NCBI RefSeq assembly: GCF_020085105.1
Contig: NC_058055.1
Location: 27,813,372-27,877,371, forward strand
Reading direction: 5' to 3'
Source of the DNA: Siniperca chuatsi
Taxonomy: Eukaryota > Chordata > Actinopteri > Centrarchiformes > Sinipercidae
Length of the DNA: 64,000 nucleotides
Shown: in pieces, positions 9,296 through 22,232 of the stretch
Position numbering within the stretch: the first letter of the stretch is position 1
Layout: each line of letters begins with the position of its first letter
Notes under the pieces: generated by a model
What the model saw: only the letters and a program-made list of their open reading frames with translations
Told to the model about the DNA's origin: nothing
Databases searched by the model: none
Made by a program: the position numbers and the translations under genes

Positions 9296-11759
9296 GGGTC
9301 ATTATAAGAAAACGTGCCATTTCCCACTTTTAATGTTTGATTTTCAAAGTACTGTTTTGAAAATCTTTAAGCCCCTTTTTGGATGAAGTAGATCCTTACC
9401 TCTCAGGGAAATGTGCCGTGCCATCTCAGGCTATCTTATTTTTTATAATTTTTTCATATAACCAACATAAATGTGTGTGTTTGGTCAACCCTGTTACCGA
9501 CATATTAATTACTTTTTGAAAAGGTTTTAAATACATATATAGAACACATCTGATATACTGTGAAAGACAATCCCCCCATTGTTACATTAAGAGTGTTTGT
9601 GAATTGAGAATATTGAAAGTTTTATCTTTTTTTAGTGGATGAATATATTCATTTACAAATGACACTCTCCCAGCATCTTCTGTTTTAAGAAAAATGTATG
9701 GAAACAAAAATAAAACACCTCAATTCAATTTTGAGTGGATTATTAGTCTCCCTTACTAAACATTTACAATTAGTTGGTTACATTTTTATTTTCATTTTTT
9801 AAATGATATTAGAATATTATACAAGTAACAGGGTTGACACATCAGTAACAGGGTTGACAACAGTTACTGTATTGGTTATACCGCTTGTTTGAGTTACAGT
9901 TATGGTTGTAATGGAGTCTTAATTGGACATTCATAAACCTTTAATTCAACATGACTAATTAGCATATTTTGTAGAATGCTCTATTGAGATATTTTAGCAT
10001 AAAAATTATGAAAAATTATGATGATTCTGCGGATGTAAATGTAAATCAATTGTTTTATTAAAACATTAACATTACATTGCAATTAAATGACCAATTGAAC
10101 ATGTTTGGCCTTAACAGAATAAGCAAAAACCACTAACGATCACTTACTAAAGGCCACTATAAAAAAGTATAAAAAACAAAATGCAGATCATAGATCAAGT
10201 GTGTTGTAACATGGAGGAAGTAAACTGGTGAAAAATCTTATGTCTAGAGAAATTGGGTTTCAAGATTAGACACATATCGACATTTCAGAGTGGCCATTTC
10301 CTGATTCTATCCTGAAGGTGAATGGTGATGCAGTGATTTCTTTTGTTAACCATTCCCGCCCAGCAGACAGTCGTTAGTCCTCAACTACGTCCACAACAAC
10401 GTTTTAAGTACTGGCGCTCAGGACCGGAGCAAAAGGAAAAGCTAACTGTTGAACATGTTTGGCCTTAACAGAATAAACAAAAGTCAATGATCACTAATGA
10501 TCACTTAATGTAACATTCCTGTCTGCCTACCCAACAAGTTTTGACCAGATGTCTTTCCGTATTTCTACGTGCCGTGCTTTCTGTGAAGGTTTAACAGTGT
10601 ATCAACAAGAAATCTCTTCTGTTTTTTTACTTTGTTTCGCGTTATTGTCTGTTTTCTCCCAGTGGTGACCCGACTGACATCATCCCGGTCATAGAATGCT
10701 CTGATACTTGATTTTATATGTGTTGGAATGCGGAGCTTTTCTTTCTGAGAGAAAGAAAGTGTATTTCCATCTAAAGTCTTCCACCTTCTTCTTGGAAGAC
10801 CAATGGCACTCTGTCCATATTTCTGCATGCATGTACTTTTTTCAGTCATTTAGAACTAAAGAAAACCCTTGGATGAGAGGCAATATCTTCAAATATGGAA
10901 GTACCAAGTCCAGTTGCCCTTGATTTAATCCTTCTTGGGTATACAACATGGGTAAGACACACAAAAGCATACTTGCGTCAACCCTGTTACCCTGGAATGG
11001 TAACAGGGTTGACGAAAAAGGTTATTGGCGGCCATTACTAGCCATGAGGTATAGGTAATGACACCACATTATGTGCCTTAATGAGAGGCTTAAATGTTGT
11101 TATATATGTAAATTTTTTAAATATGTACAAATAACTTTTTAACGTATGCTTTTCTGGTAACAGGGCTGACACAATGAGCGTGTCCCTGTCTTTCAGACCT
11201 TACATAAACTCAAAGAAAATTCATTAAAAAGAAGAGAACACTTCCTTGTCTTCTACCATCAACTTCATGAAAGGCAGATGATGTCACTTCCTGGAACTGA
11301 TGCAACTTTTGGAACAGTCCATTATCTTTAAAGAGGGGTTTTCATAAAAAGTAACAGGGTTGACGAGAACCTAGGGACCCGACTAAATTGTATTTTTTTT
11401 TATTTTTACACATGTTAAGAATAAAATCCATTCATGACTAATGAACTGACACTTAAGGCTTTATAGAAGTATATGTTTTTTTATGATAGTTTGACTTTTT
11501 GGCCTCGATAGCAAGTAGAAGTAGAAAAATCCTACAGAGGGACAGGCCATTTTCAACATTTCTGCAAGATGCTTTGCACAAAAATGTGATTAAAATCCTT
11601 TAAAAACAAAAGAAACAGAAATTAATTTATTCTTATATTTTGAGACATATTATGGAAACTAAATTATAAAATATTTTATTTGTTTCATGGTTTATTAAGA
11701 TTTACAGAGCTTTTTTTTTCCTGAGGGACACAAAATGGCACGTTTTCGTATAATGACCC
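9296..11759. mobile_element. 2.46-kb TIR DNA transposon, unclassified
   Basis: Terminal inverted repeats of 27 bp with one mismatch: 9296-9322 begins GGGTCATTATAAG and 11733-11759 ends ATAATGACCC. Both sides are flanked by ACAA, a probable 4-bp target duplication. Inside are seven copies of GTAACAGGGTTGAC in either orientation (9484, 9825, 9845, 10977, 11000, 11157 with one mismatch, 11351); such repeated motifs often bind a transposase. A decayed minus-strand coding piece lies at 10565-10849. About 60 bp containing GAACATGTTTGGCCTTAACA is duplicated at about 10097 and 10447. The element splits a dispersed repeat whose two halves rejoin across it. It is not intact, and I cannot assign its superfamily. 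Confidence 0.8.
10565..10849 (-). pseudogene. Remnant coding piece inside the 2.46-kb transposon
   Basis: A 94-codon minus-strand frame with a basic, helical-looking stretch: KLRIPTHIKSSIRAFYDRDD, VSRVTTGRKQTITRNKVKKQ, KRFLVDTLLNLHRKHGT, then a stop. This looks like fish transposon-associated proteins I have seen with a DD.SR..GRK..TR..V..QKR pattern, but I cannot name a domain. Downstream minus-strand sequence is broken by many stops, and no catalytic triad is visible, so the protein is non-functional here. It is the best handle for finding a complete relative. Confidence 0.5.
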
Positions 11760-11824
11760 ACAAGTGTGTGAGTGTAATCAGGAAAAAGTCCTTAAAGTCC
11801 CTGTGGCTGTTGTGCTGTTCAGTA

Positions 11825-11850
<26 letters not shown>
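11760..11850 (+). repeat. Dispersed AGTAAAAGTACT repeat, right piece
   Basis: Continues the repeat interrupted at 9295: GTGTGAGTGTAATCAGGAAA, then TCCCTGTGGCTGTTGTGCTG, matching 38298-38370 in the same order. Confidence 0.7.
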
Positions 11851-12690
<840 letters not shown>

Positions 12691-12699
12691 TCAGCAGCT

Positions 12700-13285
12700 C
12701 CTCCCACAGTATTAACGTCATCTTAAAGTGAAAATTCTTACTTTTGATTGTCTCTTTTTCATATTTAATAACAAAAATAAAAACTAAATCTTATTTTTTT
12801 TATTGTACAGATTATCTGATGTATTTTTTTATTGCTTATGTTTAATCTACTGCCATTAATAATCCACAATTACCTACAATAAACACAACTGTTATTATTT
12901 TTAGTGCATACATTTTTTATTTAGGTAGTTTACCTTGATGAAAATATGGGTTTTTAAGCCGTGAAGCAATAAATTCTAACATTACAGATAAAAGTACATC
13001 TTAAAAAACTTGTGAGAGTTGAGGATTTTTTATTAGTCAGTTTCTAATTCCTTAATTTAAATTTACACACCACAACATTCACAGTCAAACCGTATTTGCT
13101 CCAAATACAGACTAAAATAACAACAGATGACCAGTATCACCACAGAACAAAATGTACAATAACAGCAGCAACGTTGCTGAAATATGCATGAACTGAAACC
13201 AATATAATAAAAGATATTAACAGAAATACAGCCAGACAAAGAGGTAAAAATAAACAAACTATTATAAACAAGTGGGATTAAAAAT
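12700..13285. other. AT-rich spacer, no gene seen
   Basis: Strongly AT-rich with poly-T runs and short open frames of no recognisable content. Confidence 0.5.
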
Positions 13286-13490
13286 ATGTGTATATCAGAA
13301 TCAGAAATACTTTATTGATCCCCGAGGGGAAACCCTTTAGTTACAGCAGCTCACTGTCACATCAGTGCACACAGGAAGAGAAGCACTGAGCAAAAAATAT
13401 AATACAGGTCAGATAAATTACGTACAAGTGGATATAAGTAGTTTAAGTATAAGTGTAAATTACGGAACCGTAAGGAACCGTTTACATGCT
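13286..13490 (-). mobile_element. Rex1-like LINE 3' end
   Basis: Reading on the minus strand it ends GGGGATCAATAAAGTATTTC plus TGATTCTGATA, the same terminus as 3760-4095. Only the 3' UTR remains (about 200 bp), so the copy was strongly 5'-truncated at insertion. Confidence 0.7.
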
Positions 13491-14121
13491 GCTCAGATGT
13501 CTTACTGTGGATTACACGCTGTCGTTCTTTACGTTGCCGTGGAATACAATCAGTTTGATCGATATTATCCAGCTGTTTCCTGACAATCAGAAAGTTCATA
13601 GTTGCTGTTTTGTAGTAACTTCTCTCACATATTGCTGAACACGAGGTGGCAGCAGCAGGTAACACCACGGAGAGCTTCAGGTGTGAGGAGGCCTCTGCAT
13701 TTGGCTGTTTATTTGTGTCAGGTAAAGTATTACCGACTGTTTAATCAATTTAATATTTCCTGTTTAAATATATTTGAATAATAAAGTTTTGTGTTTCATC
13801 CACAGGAAGCCGACAGTCACGCTTGCGAGCGATTGAACAAATAAGTCTTTGGAAAAATCAGAGGACGGCACTCTCACTTTACGTTTGACTTTTTCATGTT
13901 TTAAACCCCAAAACTAAACTCTCACATGCCAAGATTTAAACCTATATTTAACTGGTTTTAATCACCAGTGGAAAACCTTGTGAATTCTTTAATTTGTTTA
14001 GAAAAGTTTGTAAAATCAGACTTTTCTGTGGGACACAAAGCCTCTTATTCTGTCTTTGCTTAAAGAGCCATATTCTAGTTTTGTTGGTCTGCTTGTTTAA
14101 TATTTTAAATATACAAACATG

Positions 14122-14178
<57 letters not shown>

Positions 14179-17100
14179 CTGTACAGCTGCGGTCAGACGT
14201 TTAGCTCAATGCAATTTGTAATATGTGCGTCTTTGTCCTCAGGTTTTGTTGTTTTCAGAAGACACGCAAACATTTTAGAAAAGATACCAATCTTATTTAT
14301 TTATCTGTGACAAAAGATAAACTGCCCTTCACACGTTAACCTTTGGCTGCAACTGTATATTTTTCCTTTACTGATCATACACTGATGTATTTTTATAGTT
14401 TTATCCTGCTGCCATTAATATTACATGAGTCCTTTTTGAAATGCAACAAACAAACAAACTAAATTGAAAACACACCATTAGCGCCTGTGTTTTGTGAAGT
14501 TTAGTTTTTTCTAAAATGCTGGTTTGTTTTCCGTTAATGTCGTTGTGTTTTCTTGTTGTCGTGCTTCTCGGGGGCCAACTTTATTTTCAGCCATCAGTGG
14601 CCACAACAATAGATCTATCTGAGTCCGTGAAAAACAGGCAACCATTTCAGAGGAGCGGCTAGTAAGAATTAGCTTTCCTGAGAAAATGCTAAAGTACATC
14701 TCCACTCACTTGCTAACTTAGATAAGCTAATAAGTGGGTTTTATTCAGAAAACAACTGTACGTCTATAACTTTTACGTAAAGCTTTGATTTCAGTACTTG
14801 TATTAATGAAAACGCACCAAATCCTCACAATTAACATTTCCAAACTTTCACTGAAAATAAAAAAGAAAACAGCAAATTTACCAGCTATCAAGAGCAGCTA
14901 ATGCTACATGCTAACACGTTCTGTAAACACATTTGTAGCTTGTGTGTGTTTGATTAACTCCAGCTTTAAAAGCATTTTCATTTCTAAATTCTTGCGTTAA
15001 AGTGTCAAAGCCTGCTGCGTTGCATCTCAGCTAGCTAGCTACATTTATGCTAAGCTAGCAGAAGAGGAGCTAGCAGCAGTTTATGTTTTGAGTTTGTGGG
15101 GTTAAACTCGACCCCCGTCAGCATTTTTTTTCTTGTCAGGATGAGCGGCAACAGCCAGCGAGGCCATAAAAGGCTTCAGCGTTTACGACCATCATCAAAC
15201 TTTCCATAAAGTGGAGTTTTATGGCCATTAGCTGGTTAATGGTTCACCTGAAGACAGGTGACAGGGGGAAACAGAAACAAGATGGACGCCCAGTTCACAC
15301 ACACAATCCTCCTTATCTCTTCTTTTGAAATGTTCTTTTTCCTTCTTCTCTTATTCTTTGCTCCGTCCATCTTTATCGAAGCTCTTGGACGCCACTGGCA
15401 CGATATATATAACTAATTAAGTTTAATTATATTAATTCAGATTGTATGTGAAATGCATGTGAGCTGATTCAAATGGAGCTAATTTTAAAGTGTTAAAAAA
15501 ATATATATCTTTTTTTCTCTCTGATTACTTTATTTGGATTATTTATTACAAGTGTTCACGCAGTTCGGATCGTATTTATCGTCGCGACACTGGTTCACGC
15601 TGCCATCTTGGCCGGTCCCTGTTGAAAAAGAGACGTTTCGTCGGGTTAAATAAAGGAAAAGAAAGAAAGATGGCCTGATTATCTGGTTCTGCTGATTCTG
15701 TGAGCGATCATTAACCACAGATCGGACCTGCTGGACTTTTTACGGCTGTAAAGTAAAATAATAATTATAAACAGGATGTGATGTTGTGAATATCAACACA
15801 TCACCAGCCAGTGTTTGTTAGTTTATTAATGCTTTAATAAAGTTTGCACTCTGTTTATTATAAATTATTCTATGGATCGTAACACAAACAGTTTTACTGA
15901 TTATTGATGGTGTAATTCTAGTTATTCAAATTTAGAATAAATAAATATAACATATATAATCTCTATTATTAATTATGAAATTATATATGAAATGGATCTT
16001 TTTTTTATTAACATTTTTGTAATTCTTTTCCTCAGGGTGTTTTTGTCCGTTTGTGTTTTGTATTTTATTTAATATTGTTGTTATTATTATAACGGTCAGT
16101 GTTGCTGTTATGTGTTTTAATGTTTTAATGAGCTACCAGATGAAAACACTCCACTTATTTAATAAGTCCATATATGTTCTATAAAATATATATACAGTGC
16201 AAATTTTAAAAAATTATTATTAAAATTATCTTACATTGTTATTTTAAAGTACATTTAAATTTATATTACATTTTAATTGATAAATATGAACTATTGTTAA
16301 AAAAAAAGGCACTAAATAATCAACATTATTCAGACTTTAAGTTATGAGTCAATTAATGATTAATTAATTAATTTCCATCTGTTTATATCTTCAATTCACA
16401 AACAGCCACAGGAAGGTCAAAGCTCAGCGTTATTGGATCTATTAATCTAATTAATACATTGATCTTTCTGATTATTTCTTCGTACTAATACATGTACTGA
16501 ATTTCACCTTACGCTTGCCACATACTGCAGCATTAAATCTTATCACACTTTTATTATGTAAGATTATGCAGCTGTTTAAATGTGTTTCACTTCACGTTGA
16601 ATATTTATTTGATTTACGAGCTTTCTGGGGAATAAACGTGACGCTGAGTTGAAGTTAATCTGAATTTAATAATTGAATGTTGAACAAATAAATTAATAAA
16701 ACTCAATATTGTGTCACAAAAACATGAATTTTCTGAATGAAAGGTAAAATCTGTGACAGGTAACACATTAAATTAATTTTTTTTTTTTTTACTTTTCCAT
16801 CCTGGATTCATTAAAGTGTGTCAGGCTTAGAAAGAAAATGTGTTAGGTTTCATTTGAAGTTTGGAAAACAATGGTTTTATAACTTTAATTTATAGATGCA
16901 AATAAAACAAAATGCTAAAAAAAAAAAAAAAGTGTTACCCTTTTATAGACGCCATCATCACTGTAATAAAAAACAATTGAAACACTTCATGAAGGTAAAA
17001 CTGCTTTAAAAGTTACCCTTTTATTTTAAGTTAAACATGGAAACAGGAATGAAAAGGTTTAATTTCAGAAAACAGAACATATATGACTCTATAGAAAGTT

Positions 17101-17320
17101 TGTTATTGATTAAAAACAGAAGCAGGTGAACCAGTAGCCGCTCACATTATGCGACATCAATATAACATCTATCAAACACTTGAAAACACAAATACTCATG
17201 TGTGTAATGAGAATTATTGTGGCTTTTATGTGATTTTACTGCAGCAGACTAAACTAAATACTCATCAGTGTAAAACAATAAATCTCCCATAAATCCATAA
17301 AGACGCAGATAATTCCTCTT
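13491..17320. other. Gene-poor AT-rich region
   Basis: No supported gene. Contains a TA microsatellite (14126-14178), repeated AGCTAGCTAGC-type words near 15035, many AT-rich low-complexity stretches (15.8-17.0 kb), and two copies of GTTACCCTTTTAT (about 16935 and 17013). Open frames are all under 75 codons and look random. Confidence 0.5.
14126..14178. repeat. (TA)n microsatellite
   Basis: About 26 alternating TA units with one C interruption. Confidence 0.95.
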
Positions 17321-17983
17321 CAGGAGGGCAGGAGAGGGGGGACCAGAGGACGGGCAGGAGGGCAGCGGAGGGGTACCAGAGGACGGGCAGGAGGGCAGCG
17401 GAGGGGGACCAGAGGACGGGCAGGAGGGCAGCGGAGGGGGGACCAGAGGACGGGCAGGATGTGGGACCAGAGGACGGGCAGGAGGGCAGCAGAGGGGGGA
17501 CCAGAGGATGGGCAGGAGAGGGGGACTAGAGGACGGGCAGGAGGGCAGCAGAGGGGGGACCAGAGGATGGGCAGGAGAGGGGGACTAGAGGACGGGCAGG
17601 AGGGCAGCAGAGGGGGGACCAGAGGATGGGCAGGAGAGGGGGGACCAGCGGATGGGCAGGAGAGGGGGACTAGAGGACGGGCAGGAGGGCAGCAGAGGGG
17701 GACCAGAGGATGGGCAGGAGAGGGGGACTAGAGGACGGGCAGGAGAGCAGAGGGGGGACCAGAGGATGGGCAGGAGAGGGGGGACCAGCGGACGGGCAGG
17801 ATGTGGGACCAGAGGACGGGCAGGAGGGGGGACCAGAGGACGGGCAGGAGAGGGGGGACCAGAGGACGGGCAGGAGAGGGGGGACCAGCGGACGGGCAGG
17901 AGGGGGGACCAGAGGACGGGCAGGAGAGGGAACCAGAGGACGGGCAGCAGAGGGGGGACCTGAGGACGGGCAGGACGGCAGGA
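17321..17983. repeat. Purine-rich GC minisatellite
   Basis: Roughly 660 bp of imperfect tandem units built from the core GGGGACCAGAGGACGGGCAG, with variable inserts (GGAGGGCAGCAGAGG, GGAGAGG). The plus strand is almost free of T and rich in G runs of four to six. The long open frames across it in several phases are an effect of the T-poor repeat and should not be taken as genes. Confidence 0.95.
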
Positions 17984-18789
17984 GAGTGCCGAACCTCCCG
18001 AACACGTTAGTGAAACAGACAGAACGTTAATAAAACAACGGATGATAGTGTTTATTTGTTTAAAAACAACTTTGTGGAATAAAACCCAAAGTTATATCTA
18101 ATGCACCACAAGCGTTTGAATGTAAGCTGGCAGGTTTGACCAGAGGCGGAATATAACTACATTTACTCAAGAACTGCCCTTAAAGCAGCTATAACACATG
18201 GTTTTATAATAACAACAGCCAGCGGTAGAAAACCTGACTTGCTGCTTGTTTCTACCCGCTGCTGCTGTGAGAACACGAGCTCATTAGCTTAATGGAGGTA
18301 AACAGCTGGTGGAGCTGATCCTCCAGCCGCTGCCGTTAAAGCATCGCAGAAGAAGAGGACGCGGCGAGATGACGTCATTAAAAGAGCTCCAGTGGAAGCT
18401 CAGACGATGGGAAACCACGTGTTAACGTGAGGAAGGTCACAGCCTCCTCATCGCTCCACACACATCTGATGCTTTCAGCTCTCATTTTTTGTGATAAAAT
18501 TTTTATTGAGATTCAAGTTATGGATTGATAACTAATAACAAAAAATTACACAACATTAAATAAACCAAACAGAGCTAATGGCGACTCCCAGCCAGATCTC
18601 CAGGTCAAAACGTCATCATGTAGTTATAATATAATAAAGTTACTCAAACTCTTGGATTTTACTTAAAGTCCGTGTAAAGCAATAATAAATATGTGTTGTG
18701 GGAAATTTAAATAAGGAGACCGAGCATCCAGGGAATACGCATTGGCGGGACGAAGGCATAGCTAGCTAGCACTGATGCTAATGCGCTCT
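17984..18789. other. Spacer, no gene seen
   Basis: Includes a fragment of a dispersed repeat (ACATTTACTCAAGAACTG near 18160), otherwise unremarkable. Confidence 0.45.
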
Positions 18790-19185
18790 AGTTATTACAT
18801 AGTAAGATTACGAATTAAGAAATACATTTCTAACGTTTATAATGTGTTTTAATTTCTGAATTTCCTTTCTTGTCCAGGAAATAATCGTTTCCTCTATATA
18901 AATATATACCGATCCACTGAGATTTTGAGTACGCGGAGGCCTCCAGCGCAATGCTAGCTTCTTCCCTTTTTGTTGCCGTTAGGCCGGCTAATAAGATACG
19001 TTTTTGATATTGTGATATATTTAGCAAAGACAAGTCATTCAGGAGCAATAACAGTGGGGTTGCATGGCACTTCCCAATCCAAAATCGTTGTCAATAAGGA
19101 GCAAACGACTTTCCAAAAGAGAGAAACATCATTACCAAAGTGGGTAGTGAGCATAACGGTGAGTAATTTTCATTAAAAATCTTTA
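18790..19185 (-). mobile_element. L1/Tx1-like LINE C-terminal remnant
   Basis: A minus-strand frame reads LLLLNDLSLLNISQYQKRIL followed by LAGLTATKR, which matches the C-terminal region of fish L1-type ORF2 proteins (pattern ...LAGLTAAKK...RW). Sequence on both sides is decayed and no RT core is visible. Confidence 0.55.
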
Positions 19186-20640
19186 TGGGAGTGAGGTAGG
19201 TTCGATGATGAGGTTTCAGCGACACAGCTCCAGGTACGATCCCAGTTCGGTGGCTGATTCTCCATCAGGTGTTTTTGGTCCGTACCTGTTATAATACGCA
19301 CTATTAAAATATTCTGTACGATGTTTTCAGCTCTTCGTGCTTCATGTACGTCATCGTTTACTCACTCAGTCTGTTTCTGTTTTTATCCGCGCACCGACTC
19401 TTTACACCTCACACAACAGGAACCACTTTTTTTTTTTACAGATATTTCCGGTGTTTCCATTCAGGTTTGGAAACACACTGACTGGATGAAGTGACGGTGT
19501 GTCGGCGTCTCTGCTGGCGAACCATCAGCCGAACCTGCGGCTACAGACTCTCAGCTCGTTGTTCATCTGTTTATCTGAGAAAAAAAAGTAAAGCACAAGT
19601 ATCTCAAAATTGTTTGAGTAAATGTATTCGGTCACATTTCACAACTGGATATATCGATATGTGTTTGATATGAATTAACTATAAACTAAATAGCTTTAAA
19701 ATATGTGGTTTCTACACGAATGACAACATTAAAATGAATAAAACTTTACTTACTTGTACCTCACTCAGGTATTTCTGGTAAATCCTTGTTGTGCTACTTT
19801 ATACTTCTAATTCACCGCATTTAAAACAGCTCTGCCCCCCCGCAGGTGTTTTCACTTACTCTGATCAGACGTCTAGTCAGTGAGGACATTTTGCTGATAA
19901 AGTAACATCTTCAATGCAGGACTTTTATTGTAATTGAGTATTTTTACGGTGTGGTGTTAGTACTTTCACTTTAGTAAAAGACCTGAATGCTTCCTCCACC
20001 TCTGCTGTAGCACTACTGATGCAGGAAGTGAAGCTGACGTGTCTGCAGCTCGAGGTTAAAATGTCGCTTATGGTGACAGTGAGAAGAGACGGTGTGTTGT
20101 TTTTCCCACCGCTGACCTCTTCGCCAAACATATCTTTAAAAGAAATGATTCATCAGCTCGTCACCGATGGCGTCCTGGTGTTTACCTGCAGCGTTTATGG
20201 ACACTTTCACACACATCCACGCCATAAAGCCATGAGAACCACGACACCTCACCAACTGTACGCTGCTACGTGTGTGTGTGTTTAAAATGATTAACCTTTA
20301 CAGCCCGTTAGCCTCATTTAGCTCTCAGGGCCGTAAACGAGGAGAGTGTTTCTGTCACTCATATCTTCAAAAAACATCGACTGCTCCGGCGGCGACACAG
20401 ATATCGCTGCCGATTAATAGCTGTCTCCTTCTGATTGCAAAGCGAGGAATCAGTTTATAGTTACAAATCAACATTTTTGATTGTCTGACCTACAAAACTC
20501 TCTGCTGGTTGTGTTCGTGACACTATCGGTGTCACAAATCACCTTATTCTTCTAGCTCTTACACTGAAGATGTAAATTTTACATTTAAAACATATAATGA
20601 TTTCATAACATATGATACATCATATTCATGGTGCCTCCAG
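19186..20640. other. Spacer, no gene seen
   Basis: Short open frames only. 19920-20010 carries a degenerate piece of the AGTAAAAG-type dispersed repeat ending GCTTCCTCCACCTCTGCTG. Confidence 0.45.
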
Positions 20641-20649
20641 CACTTTAGT

Positions 20650-20747
20650 TTAGCATGCTAACATGCTAACATGTTAAAACCACCTGCTAAAACATCAGCA
20701 TGTTAGCGTTTTCATTGTGCGCATGTTAGCATGCTGACGTTAGCAGT
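20650..20747. repeat. AGCATGCTAACATG-rich repeat
   Basis: Several overlapping copies of the palindromic word GCATGCTAACATG and its complement (CATGTTAGCATGC) within 100 bp, a pattern common in teleost intergenic DNA. It can form multiple alternative hairpins. Confidence 0.7.
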
Positions 20748-20918
20748 CAGTCCTGTTATAACCACGCTTTGTGTGAAGCACTTGGTTTCTGAGACGTCTT
20801 CCTTAAATGAATTATAATATAATATAATTATTTTTATTATTATCTTCACTCACGTTCTCATCCTCTAACGTTAGCGTTACTTGACGGCATTACTGCCCGC
20901 GCTAGCTTCTCCAAAATG

Positions 20919-21205
20919 GAAAACAACGAGAATAGTGCGAAAATAAAAAGAAAGACAAACTTTCTAAACTGGACAGATGATGAGAATTTATGGGAAGCGC
21001 AAACGCAGAATACAAAGCACATTTGATCCAGCGATAGCAAACACGGACTGACAGCCGGTGTGGCAAGAGGTAACGGACAAAATCAACGCGAGAAAAATCT
21101 TGCTGTTAAACAGAACGTGGATGAAGTTATTAAAAAATATGAAAATATTACTGCGACAGCAATTAAGGAGATATCCAAGCAAGTTTCAGTAAAACAAGAC
21201 AGAGT
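20919..21205 (+). pseudogene. Myb/SANT-like (Harbinger-type) remnant
   Basis: Starts with ATG and a short frame MENNENSAKIKRKTNFLNWT, the region that in Myb/SANT-like proteins of Harbinger transposons begins the first helix. Later segments in shifted frames read VWQEVTDKINAR and NVDEVIKKYENITATAIKEI, which match the second and third helices (pattern W..V...IN....R....V.KKYENIK). Frame changes between the pieces show a dead copy. No nuclease gene is seen nearby. Confidence 0.6.
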
Positions 21206-21210
21206 TATGC

Positions 21211-21250
21211 TAACGTCGGCTAACGTCGGCTAACGTCGGCTAACGTCGGC
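21211..21250. repeat. 10-bp tandem repeat, 4 copies
   Basis: Four exact copies of TAACGTCGGC directly after the Myb-like remnant. Confidence 0.97.
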
Positions 21251-21660
21251 GCTGCAGGAGTTCCTGAAGGTTGCCTGATGTCAAATCTACGCTCTCTAAC
21301 AAGCCGTGCGTCGCAAGTGTCGAGCGGGTTTTCCCTGTCCCGAAAAATCAATCTGGGTATCTCCTCCTCTTCTTCAATCACAATAAAATCATTGTCTTAT
21401 CGTCCTAGAAGCTGAGGGCTTTTATGCAACTCGTTTAGTTAGATCGGTTCCTCCTCTGATCTGTTAAGTTAGTCACAATAATCACTTTCGGTCAATATCT
21501 TCACGACGTATTGTTTTCTTCTGCACAGGTTTGTTGGGAATAATTGTCTCTTTTCTGATTGTGTAATTATTTATGGACCAAAATAAACTTGAATCTAAAC
21601 TTCATGGTCATTTTGGAGGCCGTAGTTTGCGCTGCTGTTGAACTGTGCTGTGTTTTACTG

Positions 21661-21726
21661 AGAGGTGTTCCTAATGTTTTGTCCACCTTCGCTGACTGGG
21701 GTGGACAAAATATTAGGAACACCTCT
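21661..21726. repeat. Long perfect-type hairpin
   Basis: Inverted repeat with 27-bp arms (one mismatch) and a 12-bp loop at 21688-21699. Arms start AGAGGTGTTCCTAATGTTTT. The word AGGTGTTCCTAATATTTTGT is a known recurring phrase in fish genomes, so this is likely the terminal pair of a tiny MITE. Confidence 0.8.
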
Positions 21727-22201
21727 AGTAAATGTAACAGTGACGTTTAGCATCTTTTGTCTTTTTTTTGTTTTGTTTGATCAGTTTGTTTATCTTCTTC
21801 CTCTCTGTTGTTGCTCTCACGTTCTTCCTCTGTCTCCTTCAAACCGCTCTGGTGTCACAATTCACAGGTGCAGTCTGGGTAAACAATGGCAGGAAGCGGG
21901 AGCCAGGAAGAGCCGGGCCAGCCCCCCCCCCCATCATTAGCATGCTTTAGGAGAATTAGCATTTTTAGCATGCGGCGGCTCAGAGGTGCGAGTCTTCCTC
22001 GGCCGTCTCGGGGTTGTGACCTTTGACCTCCGGTGAACACAGGAGTGAAGTAAGACACAGGTTAATGGGGTTGTTAAAATGTCACCGATCTTCACACACA
22101 CACACACACAGATTACAGCAGGCTGACTGTTTCTGTTCAAACAGAGTTACAAACCTCTGGAGCCTCGCTGACTGAAACACAGCAGGCAGCGGCCGCTTTG
22201 A

Positions 22202-22232
<31 letters not shown>

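Noticed and set aside
17459-18030. Several frames of 90-111 codons on both strands
   Set aside because: Products of the T-poor minisatellite, open in multiple phases at once.
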